64,000 nt of DNA from Bradyrhizobium sp. MOS002 (GCF_003020115.1 NZ_PYFX01000001.1:697501-761500), one strand, 5' to 3'. Counted from the stretch's first letter, positions 1 to 9,472 are shown. Made by a program: numbers and translations. The notes: a model not told the origin generated them from the sequence alone.

Positions 1-1
1 G

Positions 2-748
2 CGCGAGATCGACGCTGCGGTGGAGCGCGCGCTGTCGCTGGTCAAGCTCGGCCATCTCGCCGGGCGGCGCATCTCGGCGCTGTCGGGCGGCCAGCAGCAG
101 CGCGTGGCGCTGGCGCGCGCCATCGCGGTCGAGCCTGATGTGCTGCTGTTCGACGAAGCGCTGTCCGCGCTCGATCGAAAATTGCGCGAGGAGATGCAGG
201 TCGAGCTGCGCCGCCTGCTCCAGGACGTGAAGGCCACCGCGATCTTCGTGACACACGACCAGGACGAGGCGCTGACCATGTCCGACCGTGTCGCGGTCAT
301 GAACAAGGGGCGCATCGAGCAGCTCGCCGAGCCGCGCGAGCTGTATCTGCGGCCCGCAAGCCTGTTCGCACTCAACTTCGTCGGGCTCTCGACGCGGATT
401 GCCGGCACAGTGCTGGCGGCTGGCAACGGCAAGGTCGAGGTCGAGACCAAGGTCGGCCGCTTTTCGGCGCTCGGCAATTTCCAGGCGGGTTCGCCCGTCA
501 TCGTCGCAGCACGCCCCGAGCAGTTGCGGATCGGCGAGCAAAGCGAAGCGAATACGGCCGCCGGCCGGGTCCGCTCCGTGGTGTTCCAGGGCTCACGCAC
601 ACTGGTCGACGTCGATGCCGGGGCCGGTGAAAGCCTGCTCGCCGAGCTCTCCGGGCGTGACGGCAAGATCCCCATTGTGCATGACGAGATCCGCCTGAGC
701 TGGCCGGTGACCGAGACCTTTGCATTTCCGATGGAGGCGCAAGCATGA
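2..748 (+). CDS. ABC transporter ATP-binding protein, PotA type (5' end outside window)
   Basis: This is the ATPase subunit of an importer of the spermidine/putrescine class; it couples ATP hydrolysis to the two permeases that follow. The reading frame is open to the window edge, so the Walker A loop is missing. Visible motifs are the signature LSGGQQQR, Walker B with VLLFDEALSALD (Ala where the family usually has Pro), the switch His in FVTHDQDEALTMSDR, and a C-terminal TOBE-like domain from about residue 120. The stop overlaps the next start (ATGA at 745-748), so the genes are coupled. The substrate is not readable from the ATPase alone. Confidence 0.92.
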   Translation, partial: REIDAAVERALSLVKLGHLAGRRISALSGGQQQRVALARAIAVEPDVLLFDEALSALDRKLREEMQVELRRLLQDVKATAIFVTHDQDEALTMSDRVAVMNKGRIEQLAEPRELYLRPASLFALNFVGLSTRIAGTVLAAGNGKVEVETKVGRFSALGNFQAGSPVIVAARPEQLRIGEQSEANTAAGRVRSVVFQGSRTLVDVDAGAGESLLAELSGRDGKIPIVHDEIRLSWPVTETFAFPMEAQA

Positions 749-1608
749 CCGAGGCGGCCCTTCCGGCACCTTTGGCCGCGCCTTCGGTCGACCGCGAGCG
801 GCTCGCCGCGATCGGATTCGTGCTGCCGTCCTTCGTCATCATCGCGGGCGTGTTCGCGCTGCCGCTGGTGCTGCTGCTCGGCGTCAGCATCGTCGATGCC
901 AACGGGCTGACCTTAGCCAATTACAAGCGCCTGCTCGGCACGCCCTATTATCTCGGCGTGGTCTGGAATTCCTTGCGGCTCGGGCTGCTGACGACGCTGA
1001 TCGCCTTCCTCATCAGCTATCCCGCCGCCTTCGCGCTGGCGCGCGCCCGCGGGCCTTTGCGCTCCGTGCTGCTGGCGACGCTGTTCCTGCCGCTGGCGGC
1101 CAGCGTCATCGTCAAGGCGTTCGCCTGGACCATCCTGTTGCGCAGCGACGGCATCGTCAACGAGACGCTGATGGCACTCGGCATCATCGAAGATCCGATC
1201 CGCATGATTTTCACCGAGACCGCGCTGATCGTCGGCGCCGTCAACATCTTCCTGCCCTTCATGATCCTGCCGATCTACGCGATCGTGGCCCAACTCGATT
1301 CCCGCTACGCCGAAGCCGCCGCCACGCTCGGCGCCTCGCCGCTCGTGACGTTTGTCCGCGTCATCCTGCCGCTGACCCTGCCCGGCATCGTCGCCGGCGT
1401 GGCGCTGGTGTTCTCGCTCTCGGTTTCCGCCTATGTGGTGCCGACGCTGCTGATCGGCGAGAAATATCCGACGCTCGCGACCGCCATTGCAAAAGCCTAT
1501 CTGCTGGCGCGCGAGCCCGGCTTCGGCGCGGCGGCCGGCGTCGTGCTGCTGGCGATTGCGATTGCCGTCGTGACGCTGAGCGCACGACTATCGCGGGAGC
1601 CAAAGTGA
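745..1608 (+). CDS. ABC transporter permease, PotB type
   Basis: This 287-residue inner-membrane permease forms half of the translocation channel with the next gene. About six hydrophobic segments are visible. The cytoplasmic EAA-like loop reads YAEAAATLGASPLVTFVRVILPLTLPG near residue 190, the contact site for the ATPase. The start overlaps the ATPase stop by four bases and its own stop shares one base with the next ATG (TGATG at 1606-1610). This arrangement indicates one polycistronic message with translational coupling. Length and motif order fit the PotB/BPD_transp_1 family. Confidence 0.93.
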   Translation: MTEAALPAPLAAPSVDRERLAAIGFVLPSFVIIAGVFALPLVLLLGVSIVDANGLTLANYKRLLGTPYYLGVVWNSLRLGLLTTLIAFLISYPAAFALARARGPLRSVLLATLFLPLAASVIVKAFAWTILLRSDGIVNETLMALGIIEDPIRMIFTETALIVGAVNIFLPFMILPIYAIVAQLDSRYAEAAATLGASPLVTFVRVILPLTLPGIVAGVALVFSLSVSAYVVPTLLIGEKYPTLATAIAKAYLLAREPGFGAAAGVVLLAIAIAVVTLSARLSREPK

Positions 1609-2405
1609 TGGCGCGGGCCGCAATCGCATTCTGCTGGGTGATGGCCATCGGGCTGGCGCTGTTCCTGATCGCGCCGCTGCTGGTGATCGCGGCGGCAAGC
1701 TTCTCGCCGACGCCGGTGTTCGACCTGCCGCTCACGGGCGCATCGACGCGCTGGTACGGCAAGATCGGCCGGCTCGACGGCTTCTGGCCGTCGCTGCTGC
1801 TGTCGCTTCAGATTGCGCTGCTGTCGACGGCGATCTCGCTGATCTCAGGCACGCTCGCCGCGATCGCGATCGCGCGCGGAAAGCTGCCCGGCGCGGACAT
1901 CTTTGCGACCGCGCTGGTGTCGCCGCTGATGATGCCGGGCCTCGTGCTCGGCATCGCGCTGCTGCAAGGCTTTCGCGCCGTCGGTTTCACCGCGCCCTGG
2001 GCGACGCTGCTGGTCGCGCATCTCGTCATCACGCTGCCCTACGTCGCGCGCACCATGATCGCGGGGCTTTCGCGATTCGACTTCACGCTGATCGAGGCGG
2101 CACGTACGCTCGGCTGCACCTATCCCGGCAGCGTGCTGCGGGTGATGGTGCCAGCCTTGGCGCCGTCATTCCTGATCGCCGGGATCTTCTCGTTCCTGGC
2201 CTCGTTCGACAATTATCCGGTGTCGATCTTCCTCGCCGACGTCCGCACCAAGACGCTGCCGATCCGGATGCTGCAATATATCGAGGAAGCGCCCGATCCG
2301 ACGTTAGCTGCGCTCTCCACCCTCATCCTCCTGGGCACGGTGATCCTGCTGTTCGTCAGCGACCGCGTCGTCGGCCTGCATCGCATGGCCGGAACTTCGG
2401 ATTGA
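1608..2405 (+). CDS. ABC transporter permease, PotC type
   Basis: This is the second permease of the transporter, 265 residues. The start ATG overlaps the previous stop (TGATG). A longer open frame exists upstream, but it lies inside potB in another frame and is not credible. Hydrophobic segments run throughout, and the EAA-like loop is IEAARTLGCTYPGSVLRVMVP near residue 165. No periplasmic binding-protein gene lies downstream inside the window; it is probably upstream of the left edge. The gene is followed after 3 bases by a PuuE-like deacetylase, hinting that the substrate feeds that enzyme. Confidence 0.92.
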   Translation: MARAAIAFCWVMAIGLALFLIAPLLVIAAASFSPTPVFDLPLTGASTRWYGKIGRLDGFWPSLLLSLQIALLSTAISLISGTLAAIAIARGKLPGADIFATALVSPLMMPGLVLGIALLQGFRAVGFTAPWATLLVAHLVITLPYVARTMIAGLSRFDFTLIEAARTLGCTYPGSVLRVMVPALAPSFLIAGIFSFLASFDNYPVSIFLADVRTKTLPIRMLQYIEEAPDPTLAALSTLILLGTVILLFVSDRVVGLHRMAGTSD

Positions 2406-2408
2406 TCC

Positions 2409-3320
2409 ATGAGCGAAACAAATCAACCCGTCTCACAACGCGACTTCGTCGGCTATCGCGGCAAGCCGCCCAACCCGCACTGGCCGAACGGCGCGCGCGT
2501 CGCGGTGTCGCTGGTGGTGAATTTCGAGGAGGGCTCGGAGTTTTCCGTCAACGACGGCGATGCGGGCAACGAGGCGATCTACGAAGTCGTCCACAAGCTC
2601 GACGGCCCGGATTCCTGCATCGACAGCCATTTCGAATACGGCACGCGCGCGGCATGGTGGCGGATCATGGACCTGTTCGACGCCTACGGCGTCAAGGCAA
2701 CGGTGAGCTCCTGCGGCCGCGCGGTCGAACGCTCGCCGCAGCTGGCGCGCGACGCCATCGCGCGGGGCCACGAGGTGTCGGCGCATGGCTGGCGCTGGCA
2801 GAGCCACGCCGACATGGACGAAGTTAGCGAGCGCGAGGTCATCGCGAAGACGGTGGCGGCGATCGAACGCGTCACCGGGCAGCGCCCGGTCGGCTGGCAC
2901 ACGCGTTCGGCGACCTCACCGAACACGCGGCGCCTGCTGGTCGAGGATGGCGGGTTCCTCTACGACAGCGACGCCTATAATGACGACCTGCCCTATTACA
3001 GGGAGGTTGCCGGCCAGCAGCATCTGGTGCTGCCCTACGCTTTCGACACCAACGACATGCAGTATTACAACGCCGCGCGTTTCAGCGGAGACGACTTCGC
3101 CGACTACGTCATCGACGCCTTCGAATGGCTCAAGCGCGAGGGGGAGACGTCACCGAAGATGATGTCGGTCGGACTGCATCTGCGCATGATCGGCCGCCCC
3201 GGCCGCATCGGCGCGCTGGAGCGGATTTTGGCTCACATCACGGGAAGCGGCGCGGCGTGGGTTGCGCCGCGCGCGGCGATCGCGCGGCATTGGATGGTGG
3301 CGGTGCCGGCGGGGGTGTGA
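2409..3320 (+). CDS. PuuE-like polysaccharide deacetylase family protein (possible allantoinase)
   Basis: This 303-residue cytoplasmic protein belongs to the NodB-fold branch that includes the metal-independent allantoinase PuuE. Family hallmarks are the N-terminal YRGKPPNPHWPNGARVAVS, NFEEGSEFSVNDGD, FEYGTRAAWWR, SAHGWRW, the GWHTRSATSPNTRRL block, and DSDAYNDDLPYY followed by LPYAFDTNDMQYYN. It sits 3 bases after the potC-like gene and probably shares its mRNA. Family membership is firm. Activity on allantoin is inference, because related enzymes act on other cyclic amides and N-acetyl sugars and no other purine-degradation gene is in view. Confidence 0.85.
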   Translation: MSETNQPVSQRDFVGYRGKPPNPHWPNGARVAVSLVVNFEEGSEFSVNDGDAGNEAIYEVVHKLDGPDSCIDSHFEYGTRAAWWRIMDLFDAYGVKATVSSCGRAVERSPQLARDAIARGHEVSAHGWRWQSHADMDEVSEREVIAKTVAAIERVTGQRPVGWHTRSATSPNTRRLLVEDGGFLYDSDAYNDDLPYYREVAGQQHLVLPYAFDTNDMQYYNAARFSGDDFADYVIDAFEWLKREGETSPKMMSVGLHLRMIGRPGRIGALERILAHITGSGAAWVAPRAAIARHWMVAVPAGV

Positions 3321-3364
3321 TCTGCGCAAGCTAACTTTGGGCATGCCGGCGCAACATGCACCAT

Positions 3365-3523
3365 CGTCGTCCCGGCGAAGGCCGGGACCCATAAGCGTGA
3401 TCTCTCGACAGCGGACCGTGTGAGTACCGGCGAACGAAGCGCAACTGCAAATCTTCGCCAAACTCCTCCCTGGGGTTATGGGTCCCGGCCCCCGTGCGCA
3501 ATTGCGCACTAGGCCGGGACGAC
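3365..3523. repeat. Palindromic repeat pair (family A), copy 1
   Basis: Two inverted copies of a GTCGTCCCGGCGAAGGCCGG hairpin sit at 3365-3394 and 3476-3523, head to head, with about 80 unrelated bases between them. The right copy carries a nested palindrome (GTGCGCAATTGCGCAC) in its loop. The pair fills the gap between the deacetylase and nhaP2, which converge. The same unit recurs at five more places in the window, always between genes. Confidence 0.9.
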
Positions 3524-3530
3524 ACACCAA

Positions 3531-5324
3531 TTAAACCCCCGCCACCGACGTCCACAGCTCCGCCAGCTTGCGCCGCAGGGCCTGTGTCCGCGTCAATGGC
3601 GCGGGCGTTTCCTCGTCTTCCGGCAGGCGCAGGCCGACGACGTTGACGCGGCCACCGGAGATCGAGCGCGCCACAAGCACGATCGGATCCAGCACGAGCT
3701 CCGCCCCCTCTTTCGGCGCGCGGTCGAGATGGACGTCGAAATAATCAGCGAGCGTGTGCCCGCGCTCGTCCTCGCCGACCTCCACGCCGTAGATCTCCGC
3801 AAGCTCGGCGAGCGTGTGCTCGCCGGAGACCATGAAGTCGCCGAGCAGATGCGGGTCCGGGGCCGAGCTCGGCTGCATGTCGACGAAGAAGCGGTCGAGC
3901 GATTCGGCCTTTTCCGGTGGCGCCAGCAGGTAGATGTAATCGCCGGGCGCGATCGGCTCGGCTTCCGCCGGCGTCAAAATGTTCTCGTTGCGGATCACCA
4001 GCGTCGGCTTCGACCAGGACGGGATCAGGCCGCGGCGAAAATACAGGCTCTTGGACCGCACCGGATAGCCGACGAGCTGCTGCTCGAGCTGGCCGGGCAA
4101 GTCCAATTCGACGCGGCGCGGGCCGCGTTCGGCGCGCGGCAGCGCCACATGCAGCTTGCGCGCGGCCGGCGCCAGGGTCCAGCCTTGCAGCAGCAGCGAG
4201 ATGATGACGACGACAAAGGCGACGTCGAAATAGAGATAGGCCTTCGACAGCCCGACCAGCATCGGGATCGAGGCGAGGAAGATCGCGACCGCGCCGCGCA
4301 GGCCGGTCCAGGCGATGAAGATCTTTTCGCGCCAGTTGAAGCGGAACGGCGCCAGGCACACGAACACGGCGATCGGCCGCGCCAGCAGCATCAGGACGAA
4401 TGCGATCCCGACCGCCGGCAGCACGCTGCCGCCAAGGCGGCTGGGCGAGACCAGCAGGCCGAGCAGCACGAACATCACGATCTGCGCCAGCCAGGTCGCG
4501 GCGTCCAGAAAGGCCACCACCGAATTATGCGCGCGCGTCGGTCGGTTGCCGATGATGATGCCGGCGAGATAGACCGCGAGGAAGCCTGATGCATGCATGA
4601 TCTGCGAGCCGCCGAAGATGACGAGGGCGGCGGTGGTGACAAACGGCGCGTGGAGGCCCTGCGGCAGCGCGACCTTGTTGAGCGCGATGACGACCAGACG
4701 CCCGCCGATCACCCCGACGACGGCGCCTAGCACCGCCTCCTGGGCGAACTCCATCAGCACATGTGCGGCCGTGCCCGTTCCCAGCGAGATGTACTCGACC
4801 AGCATCAACGTCAGGAAGATCGCGAAGGGATCGTTGGTGCCGGATTCCACCTCCAGCGTCGCGCCGACGCGCGGGCGCAGGCGCAGGCCCTGGGTATGCA
4901 CCAGCAGGAACACTGCGGCCGCGTCAGTCGAGGCCACCACGGCGCCGACCAGCAGCGACTCCGTCCAATTGAGGTCGAGCGCATATTTCGCGAACGGCGC
5001 CGTGATCAGCGCGGTCAGCAGCACGCCGACGGTCGCAAGCACCATGGAAGGCGCGAGCACGGTGCGGATGCTGGCAAAGCGGGTGCGCAAGCCGCCGTCG
5101 AACAGGATCAGCGCGAGCGCGACCGAGCCGACCAGATAGGTGGTCCGGACGTCGTCGAACTGCAGCTGCCCGGGACCGGAATCGCCCGCGAGCATGCCGA
5201 TCGCAAGGAAGACGAGCAGAAGGGGCGCGCCGAAGCGCAGCGCAAGCAGGCTTGACAGGATCCCGGCCAACACCAGGACGGCGCCGAGCAATATGGCGAG
5301 GCTGACAGTGTCGAGGGAGGCCAT
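3531..5324 (-). CDS. nhaP2: K+/H+ antiporter, NhaP2/CvrA type
   Basis: This 597-residue inner-membrane antiporter exchanges K+ (or Na+) for protons. The first ~390 residues are the CPA1 Na_H_Exchanger domain, with about 12-13 membrane segments, ILFDGGLRTR near residue 75, and the ion-site region ASTDAAAVF near 131 followed by EVESGTNDPFAIFLT. A TrkA_C-like cytosolic part (about 405-485, with GDYIYLLAPPEKAESLDRFF) and a CorC_HlyC-like tail follow, the NhaP2 arrangement. The start ATG at 5324 gives MASLDTVSLAILLG, directly into the first membrane helix. It is divergent from the MscS gene. Confidence 0.9.
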   Translation of the reverse strand: MASLDTVSLAILLGAVLVLAGILSSLLALRFGAPLLLVFLAIGMLAGDSGPGQLQFDDVRTTYLVGSVALALILFDGGLRTRFASIRTVLAPSMVLATVGVLLTALITAPFAKYALDLNWTESLLVGAVVASTDAAAVFLLVHTQGLRLRPRVGATLEVESGTNDPFAIFLTLMLVEYISLGTGTAAHVLMEFAQEAVLGAVVGVIGGRLVVIALNKVALPQGLHAPFVTTAALVIFGGSQIMHASGFLAVYLAGIIIGNRPTRAHNSVVAFLDAATWLAQIVMFVLLGLLVSPSRLGGSVLPAVGIAFVLMLLARPIAVFVCLAPFRFNWREKIFIAWTGLRGAVAIFLASIPMLVGLSKAYLYFDVAFVVVIISLLLQGWTLAPAARKLHVALPRAERGPRRVELDLPGQLEQQLVGYPVRSKSLYFRRGLIPSWSKPTLVIRNENILTPAEAEPIAPGDYIYLLAPPEKAESLDRFFVDMQPSSAPDPHLLGDFMVSGEHTLAELAEIYGVEVGEDERGHTLADYFDVHLDRAPKEGAELVLDPIVLVARSISGGRVNVVGLRLPEDEETPAPLTRTQALRRKLAELWTSVAGV

Positions 5325-5534
5325 CCACCTTCCGGGTACGAAATCGCTGGAATTGCATCCTTATCGTCGGCGGACTCCCACGCCAACCCATTTCTCCCGC
5401 TCGCGGCAATCTGCCCGCATTTTGCGGCCTTAACGCACTTCACTTAGCGGTGTATCGGTGGCCCGGCCGGGCCCTTTGTGGGATTCTCCGGCGCGCTCGA
5501 ATCAACTCTTCCCGCCCGCTTCCCGACGAGACCG

Positions 5535-6851
5535 ATGGACATGGACCTCAAAGACTTCACGGAGTTCGTGCAGACCACCGCGCGCAGCGTCGGGGCCGAA
5601 ATCTCCTCGCCCTGGTTCTACCTGCAATTCGGGCTCATTCTGGCCGCGGCCGGCATCGCCTATGCCGCGGAGGCCGCCGTTCGCAGCCGGGTCGACATGA
5701 CCTCGCTGGCGATGCGCTGGCCGCTGCCGCTCCGGCACTTCGTCCGGGTGATGGTCTCCAGCGCCTCGACGGCGGTGTTCACCCTGCTGGTGATCGTCTC
5801 CCGCGTGGTCATGTACCACGCGACCTGGCCGAGCCGCAGCTATCTCCTGATGGTCGCCGCCAAGCTGGGGCTGGCCTGGCTCGCGATCCGGCTGCTGACC
5901 TCGGTGCTGCGCAACGCCTTCATCGTCAAGCTGGTGTCGATCACGGCCTGGTGCATCGCGGCGCTCTCCATCGTGGGCCAGCTCGATGCGGCGGTCGACC
6001 TGCTCGATTCCTTCGCCATCGTGCTCGGCGGCCTGCGGCTGACGCCGCTGCTCGTGATCAAGGCCGGCGCGCTGCTGCTCATCGCGCTCTGGCTCACCAA
6101 TATCGCCAGCAATTTCGCCGAGAGCCGGATCAACTCGACCACCGATCTGACGCCGTCGGTGCAGGTGCTGCTCGTCAAGATCATCCGCATCGGCCTGCTC
6201 GCGATCGCGATCGTGATCGCGCTCGGCACGGTCGGCATCGATCTCTCGGCGCTCGCGGTGTTTTCCGGCGCGGTCGGCGTCGGCATCGGTATCGGCCTGC
6301 AGAAGATCGTTGCCAATTTCATCTCGGGGATCATCCTGCTCGCCGACAAATCGGTGAAGCCCGGCGATCTCGTCACCATCGGCGACAACACCGGGCGGAT
6401 CAGCGCGATGAAGACGCGCTATATTTCCGTCGCCGCCGGCGATGGCCGCGAATTCCTGGTGCCGAACGAGGATCTGGTGACGCAGAAGGTCGTCAACTGG
6501 ACCTACACCGACAAGAACACGCTGGTGAAGATCGCCTTCGGCACCAATTACGATGCGGACCCGCGGCTGGTCTGCAAGCTCGCCGCCGAGACCGCGGCCG
6601 CGCATCCGCGCGCACAGAAGGGCAGGCCGCCGAATTCCATCCTGACCGAGTTCGCCGAAGCCGGAATGAAATTCTCGCTGACCTTCTGGATCGCCGACCC
6701 CGACGGCATGGACAACGTCAAGAGCGACGTGATGCTGGCGCTGTGGGACGCCTTCAAGCGGGAGGGCATCCGGGTTCCCTACCCCGTCCGCGAAATCCGC
6801 ATCCGCGGCGGTGCCCTGCCGGTGGAAACCACCGTAGAAGTCCCGAATTGA
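5535..6851 (+). CDS. MscS-family mechanosensitive ion channel
   Basis: This 438-residue inner-membrane channel probably opens under membrane tension to release solutes in osmotic downshift. N-terminal membrane helices run to about residue 230. The pore helix plus beta domain follow, with the hallmark AVGVGIGIGLQKIVANFISG, then KPGDLVTIGDNTGRISAMKTRY and FLVPNEDLVTQKVVNW. The ATG at 5535 (MDMDLKDF) is preferred. An in-frame GTG at 5478 would add a Pro/Arg-bearing extension with no hydrophobic character. It is divergent from nhaP2, so two ion-homeostasis genes share a 210-base promoter region (5325-5534). Confidence 0.88.
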   Translation: MDMDLKDFTEFVQTTARSVGAEISSPWFYLQFGLILAAAGIAYAAEAAVRSRVDMTSLAMRWPLPLRHFVRVMVSSASTAVFTLLVIVSRVVMYHATWPSRSYLLMVAAKLGLAWLAIRLLTSVLRNAFIVKLVSITAWCIAALSIVGQLDAAVDLLDSFAIVLGGLRLTPLLVIKAGALLLIALWLTNIASNFAESRINSTTDLTPSVQVLLVKIIRIGLLAIAIVIALGTVGIDLSALAVFSGAVGVGIGIGLQKIVANFISGIILLADKSVKPGDLVTIGDNTGRISAMKTRYISVAAGDGREFLVPNEDLVTQKVVNWTYTDKNTLVKIAFGTNYDADPRLVCKLAAETAAAHPRAQKGRPPNSILTEFAEAGMKFSLTFWIADPDGMDNVKSDVMLALWDAFKREGIRVPYPVREIRIRGGALPVETTVEVPN

Positions 6852-6979
6852 GCCGGTTTTCGGGCGCATGCCCGCCAAGCTTGGCTTGCATGAAGGCTCG
6901 CGATCATTAAATTGGGGCCTTAAATCAGACCCTTGCGCCCACCTCGATACCGGCCCCGTGCCGAGAAGACCGCATCCGC

Positions 6980-7798
6980 ATGAGCTACGTCGAAGCTACC
7001 GATACCTCGCTCCGCAAGACCGGGCAGATCAAGCTGCATGGACCAAGCGCCTTTGCCGGAATGCGCAAGGCGGGAGCGCTGGTGGCGAAGTGCCTCGACG
7101 AGCTCACCGACATCGTCGGGCCCGGCGTTCCGACCGACCGCATCGACCAGTTCGTCCGCGACTTCGCCTTCAGCAACAATGCCTATCCGGCGACGCTGAT
7201 GTATCGCGGCTACCGCTATTCGACCTGCACCTCGCTCAACCACGTGGTCTGTCACGGCATGCCCGGCGACCGTCCGTTGAAAGAGGGCGACATCGTCAAC
7301 ATCGACGTCACCTTCATCGTTGACGGCTGGTACGGCGATTCCAGCCGGATGTATGCGGTCGGCCCGATCGCGCGCAAGGCCGAGCGGCTGATCGAGGTGA
7401 CCTATGAAGCGATGATGCGCGGCATCGCCGCGGTGAAGCCCGGCGCCACCACCGGCGACATCGGCCACGCCATCCAGAGCTTCGTCGAGCCGCAGGCCAT
7501 GAGCGTGGTGCGCGATTTCTGCGGCCATGGCCTCGGGCGCATGTTCCACGACGAGCCGAACATCATCCATATCGGCCGGCCCGGCGAGGGCGTGCAGCTC
7601 AAGCCCGGCATGTTCTTCACCATCGAGCCGATGATCAATCTCGGCAAGCCGCATGTGAAGATCCTCTCCGACGGCTGGACCGCCGTGACCCGCGACCGAT
7701 CGCTGTCGGCGCAGTTCGAGCACTCCGTCGGCGTCACCGCCACCGGCGTCGAGATTTTTACGCTGTCGGAGCGGCACGGCGAGAAGCAGATCGGGTGA
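6980..7798 (+). CDS. map: Type I methionine aminopeptidase
   Basis: This enzyme removes the initiator methionine from nascent proteins. It is a 272-residue cytosolic pita-bread metalloprotease. All five metal ligands are present: two Asp in VNIDVTFIVDGWYGDSSRMY, His in FCGHGLGRMFHDEP, Glu in FTIEPMINLG and Glu in SAQFEHSVGVT. TLNHVVCHG is replaced by SLNHVVCHGMPGD, which keeps the substrate-pocket His. There is a short N-terminal extension (MSYVEATDTSLRKTGQ) compared with E. coli Map. It lies about 105 bases upstream of radC on the same strand. Confidence 0.95.
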   Translation: MSYVEATDTSLRKTGQIKLHGPSAFAGMRKAGALVAKCLDELTDIVGPGVPTDRIDQFVRDFAFSNNAYPATLMYRGYRYSTCTSLNHVVCHGMPGDRPLKEGDIVNIDVTFIVDGWYGDSSRMYAVGPIARKAERLIEVTYEAMMRGIAAVKPGATTGDIGHAIQSFVEPQAMSVVRDFCGHGLGRMFHDEPNIIHIGRPGEGVQLKPGMFFTIEPMINLGKPHVKILSDGWTAVTRDRSLSAQFEHSVGVTATGVEIFTLSERHGEKQIG

Positions 7799-7903
7799 TG
7801 GCGGCTGACGGCTGACCTTCGGGGTCGCCGGCTGGCGTGAACCGGATTTGCCGCCGCAATTGACGGTTGCAAAAACGATTGCCCGCGGCAATGCTGGCGG
7901 CCG

Positions 7904-8617
7904 ATGCCCGCCAAACCCGACCACGACAAGAGCAAGCCCGAAGAAGCGCCGCACTATCTCGGCCATCGCGAACGGCTGCGCGAGCGCTTCTACAGCGCCG
8001 GTGCGGACGCGCTCAGCGACTACGAGCTGCTGGAGATGGCGCTGTTTCCGGCACTGCCGCGGCGTGACACCAAACCGCTGGCGAAGACGCTGATCAAGAC
8101 CTTTGGTTCGTTCGCCGAGGTCGTGCACGCGCCGGTGGCGCGGCTGCGTGAGGTCGAAGGGGTGGGCGAGGCCGCGATCAACCAGCTCAAGCTGATCGCG
8201 GCGGCGGCGCATCGCGTCGCCAAGGGCGGGGTCAACAGCCGCAACGCGCTGTCGTCCTGGAACGAGGTGATCGACTATTGCCGCACCAGCATGGCATTTG
8301 CCGAGAAGGAGCAGTTTCGCCTGCTGTTCCTCGACAAGCGCAACCAGCTCATCGCCGACGAGGTGCAGCAGACCGGCACCGTCGATCACACCCCGGTCTA
8401 TCCGCGCGAGGTGATCAAGCGCGCGCTGGAATTGTCCGCGACCGCGCTGATCCTGGTGCACAACCACCCCTCAGGCGATCCCTCGCCCTCGCAGGCCGAC
8501 ATTCAGATGACCAAGGCGATCATCGACATCGCAAAGCCGCTCGGGATCGCGGTGCACGACCACATCATCGTCGGCAAGAGCGGGCATGCGAGTTTGCGCG
8601 GGATGCGGTTGATTTAG
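7904..8617 (+). CDS. radC: RadC family protein (JAB/MPN domain)
   Basis: This 237-residue protein has an N-terminal helix-hairpin-helix region ([16 protein letters not shown] near residue 80) and a C-terminal JAB1/MPN metallo-domain. The zinc motif is complete: [15 protein letters not shown] carries the His-x-His and Asp ligands, and the upstream region [14 protein letters not shown] is typical. The family has long been called a DNA repair factor, but its true biochemical role is unsettled. The stop overlaps the end of the convergent glycine-zipper gene by four bases. Confidence 0.93.
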   Translation: MPAKPDHDKSKPEEAPHYLGHRERLRERFYSAGADALSDYELLEMALFPALPRRDTKPLAKTLIKTFGSFAEVVHAPVARLREVEGVGEAAINQLKLIAAAAHRVAKGGVNSRNALSSWNEVIDYCRTSMAFAEKEQFRLLFLDKRNQLIADEVQQTGTVDHTPVYPREVIKRALELSATALILVHNHPSGDPSPSQADIQMTKAIIDIAKPLGIAVHDHIIVGKSGHASLRGMRLI

Positions 8618-8934
8618 TAGCAATATCTCGGATCGACCGGGACGTAGGAGCCGTCCCGGCGCTGCGCGTAGCAGCCGCGCTGATACGCGTAGTAGCCGGA
8701 GCGGCGGCGTTCGCCTTCAGAGGCGATCGCAGCGCCCGTGCCGGCACCGACGACCGCGCCGATGGCGGCTCCGCGGCCTCCGCCGATGGCGCCACCCACG
8801 ATCGCTCCACCGACGCCGCCGAGGATGGCACCGCCAATGGCGTCCTGCGCCGCCGCCTCATGAGCCGGCATCGCCATCACGACCGCCAGACATGCCGCGA
8901 TAGCGAAACTTCCAATGCGAAAACCTCGAAGCAT
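8614..8934 (-). CDS. Small exported glycine-zipper protein
   Basis: This 106-residue protein has a signal peptide ([20 protein letters not shown] to about residue 29, AHEAAAQ). A run of glycine-zipper repeats follows ([20 protein letters not shown] at 34-53, then [17 protein letters not shown]), which can form a packed membrane hairpin. The short tail is rich in Tyr, Arg and Cys ([20 protein letters not shown]) and resembles tails of other rhizobial YMGG-like proteins. It is likely periplasmic or outer-membrane associated; function unknown. It converges on radC with a 4-base overlap. Confidence 0.82.
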   Translation of the reverse strand: MLRGFRIGSFAIAACLAVVMAMPAHEAAAQDAIGGAILGGVGGAIVGGAIGGGRGAAIGAVVGAGTGAAIASEGERRRSGYYAYQRGCYAQRRDGSYVPVDPRYCY

Positions 8935-9097
8935 GCTCGCCCTCCCCTGTAGTCAGACGAGTCTTAGCGCTGCAGCCGGATTCGGACCAGAAAAATCACC
9001 ATTCCGAGGCCCGGCACTTCACGCGACGGCGTCGGAGGCTCGGCTCGACGGCGGCTCAGGCCATGCCGCGCGCGTAGCGCAGGCCGGCCGCTTCATC

Positions 9098-9472
9098 TCA
9101 AGCCTCGACCCAGCGCTGCACGGCCTCGGCGGTGTCGGCCGGCGTGGTGTTGAAGCAGATCGCGGCGTCGGGCGCCAGGCGGTGGACGAGGTTGAGCACC
9201 TTCTCGAACAGCAGCAGGCGCTCCTTCGGCTCGCGCAGGCCCGCGCCGATCACGATGCAGTCGAAATTCTCCTCGCGCAGCGCTGACGTGACGGCGGCTT
9301 CCGCCGCGGCGTCGAGATCGATCAGGCAGCTCGTGACTTCGTAACCGAGATCGCGCAGGCGCAGCAGTTGCGCATCGATATAGTCGCGCACGAGCGCCGG
9401 CGTGAGCTGCGGGAATGCACTGTAGTCCGCGTTGCCGGGTTCGATGCCGATCGCGAGGACGCGCGTGGTCAT
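9098..9472 (-). CDS. Conserved hypothetical protein, 124 aa
   Basis: I do not recognise a named family. The ATG at 9472 begins MTTRVLAIGIEPGNADYSAF; upstream residues in the open frame are low-quality Arg/Ala sequence. The pattern is alternating hydrophobic strands and helices (TRVLAIGIEP, LGYEVTSCLID, FDCIVIGAGL, VHRLAPDAAICFN) suggestive of a Rossmann-like or receiver-like alpha/beta fold without an obvious active site. No signal peptide or membrane segment is present, so it is probably cytosolic. It stands alone between the glycine-zipper gene and the lysozyme-like gene, which is divergent. Confidence 0.7.
   Translation of the reverse strand: MTTRVLAIGIEPGNADYSAFPQLTPALVRDYIDAQLLRLRDLGYEVTSCLIDLDAAAEAAVTSALREENFDCIVIGAGLREPKERLLLFEKVLNLVHRLAPDAAICFNTTPADTAEAVQRWVEA

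Noticed and set aside
720..1607. 5' extension of the potC frame
   Set aside because: This part lies inside potB in another frame and gives Arg/Ala/Pro-rich sequence. The true start is the TGATG at 1606-1610.
3365..3523. Palindromic repeats considered as a CRISPR array
   Set aside because: Only two inverted hairpins per site with unequal arms, and no regular repeat-spacer units or cas genes.
5502..6878. Long open frame on the minus strand opposite the MscS gene
   Set aside because: It is an antisense shadow caused by high GC: composition is rich in His, Arg, Asp and Gln, it has no family pattern, and the plus-strand gene has clear motifs.
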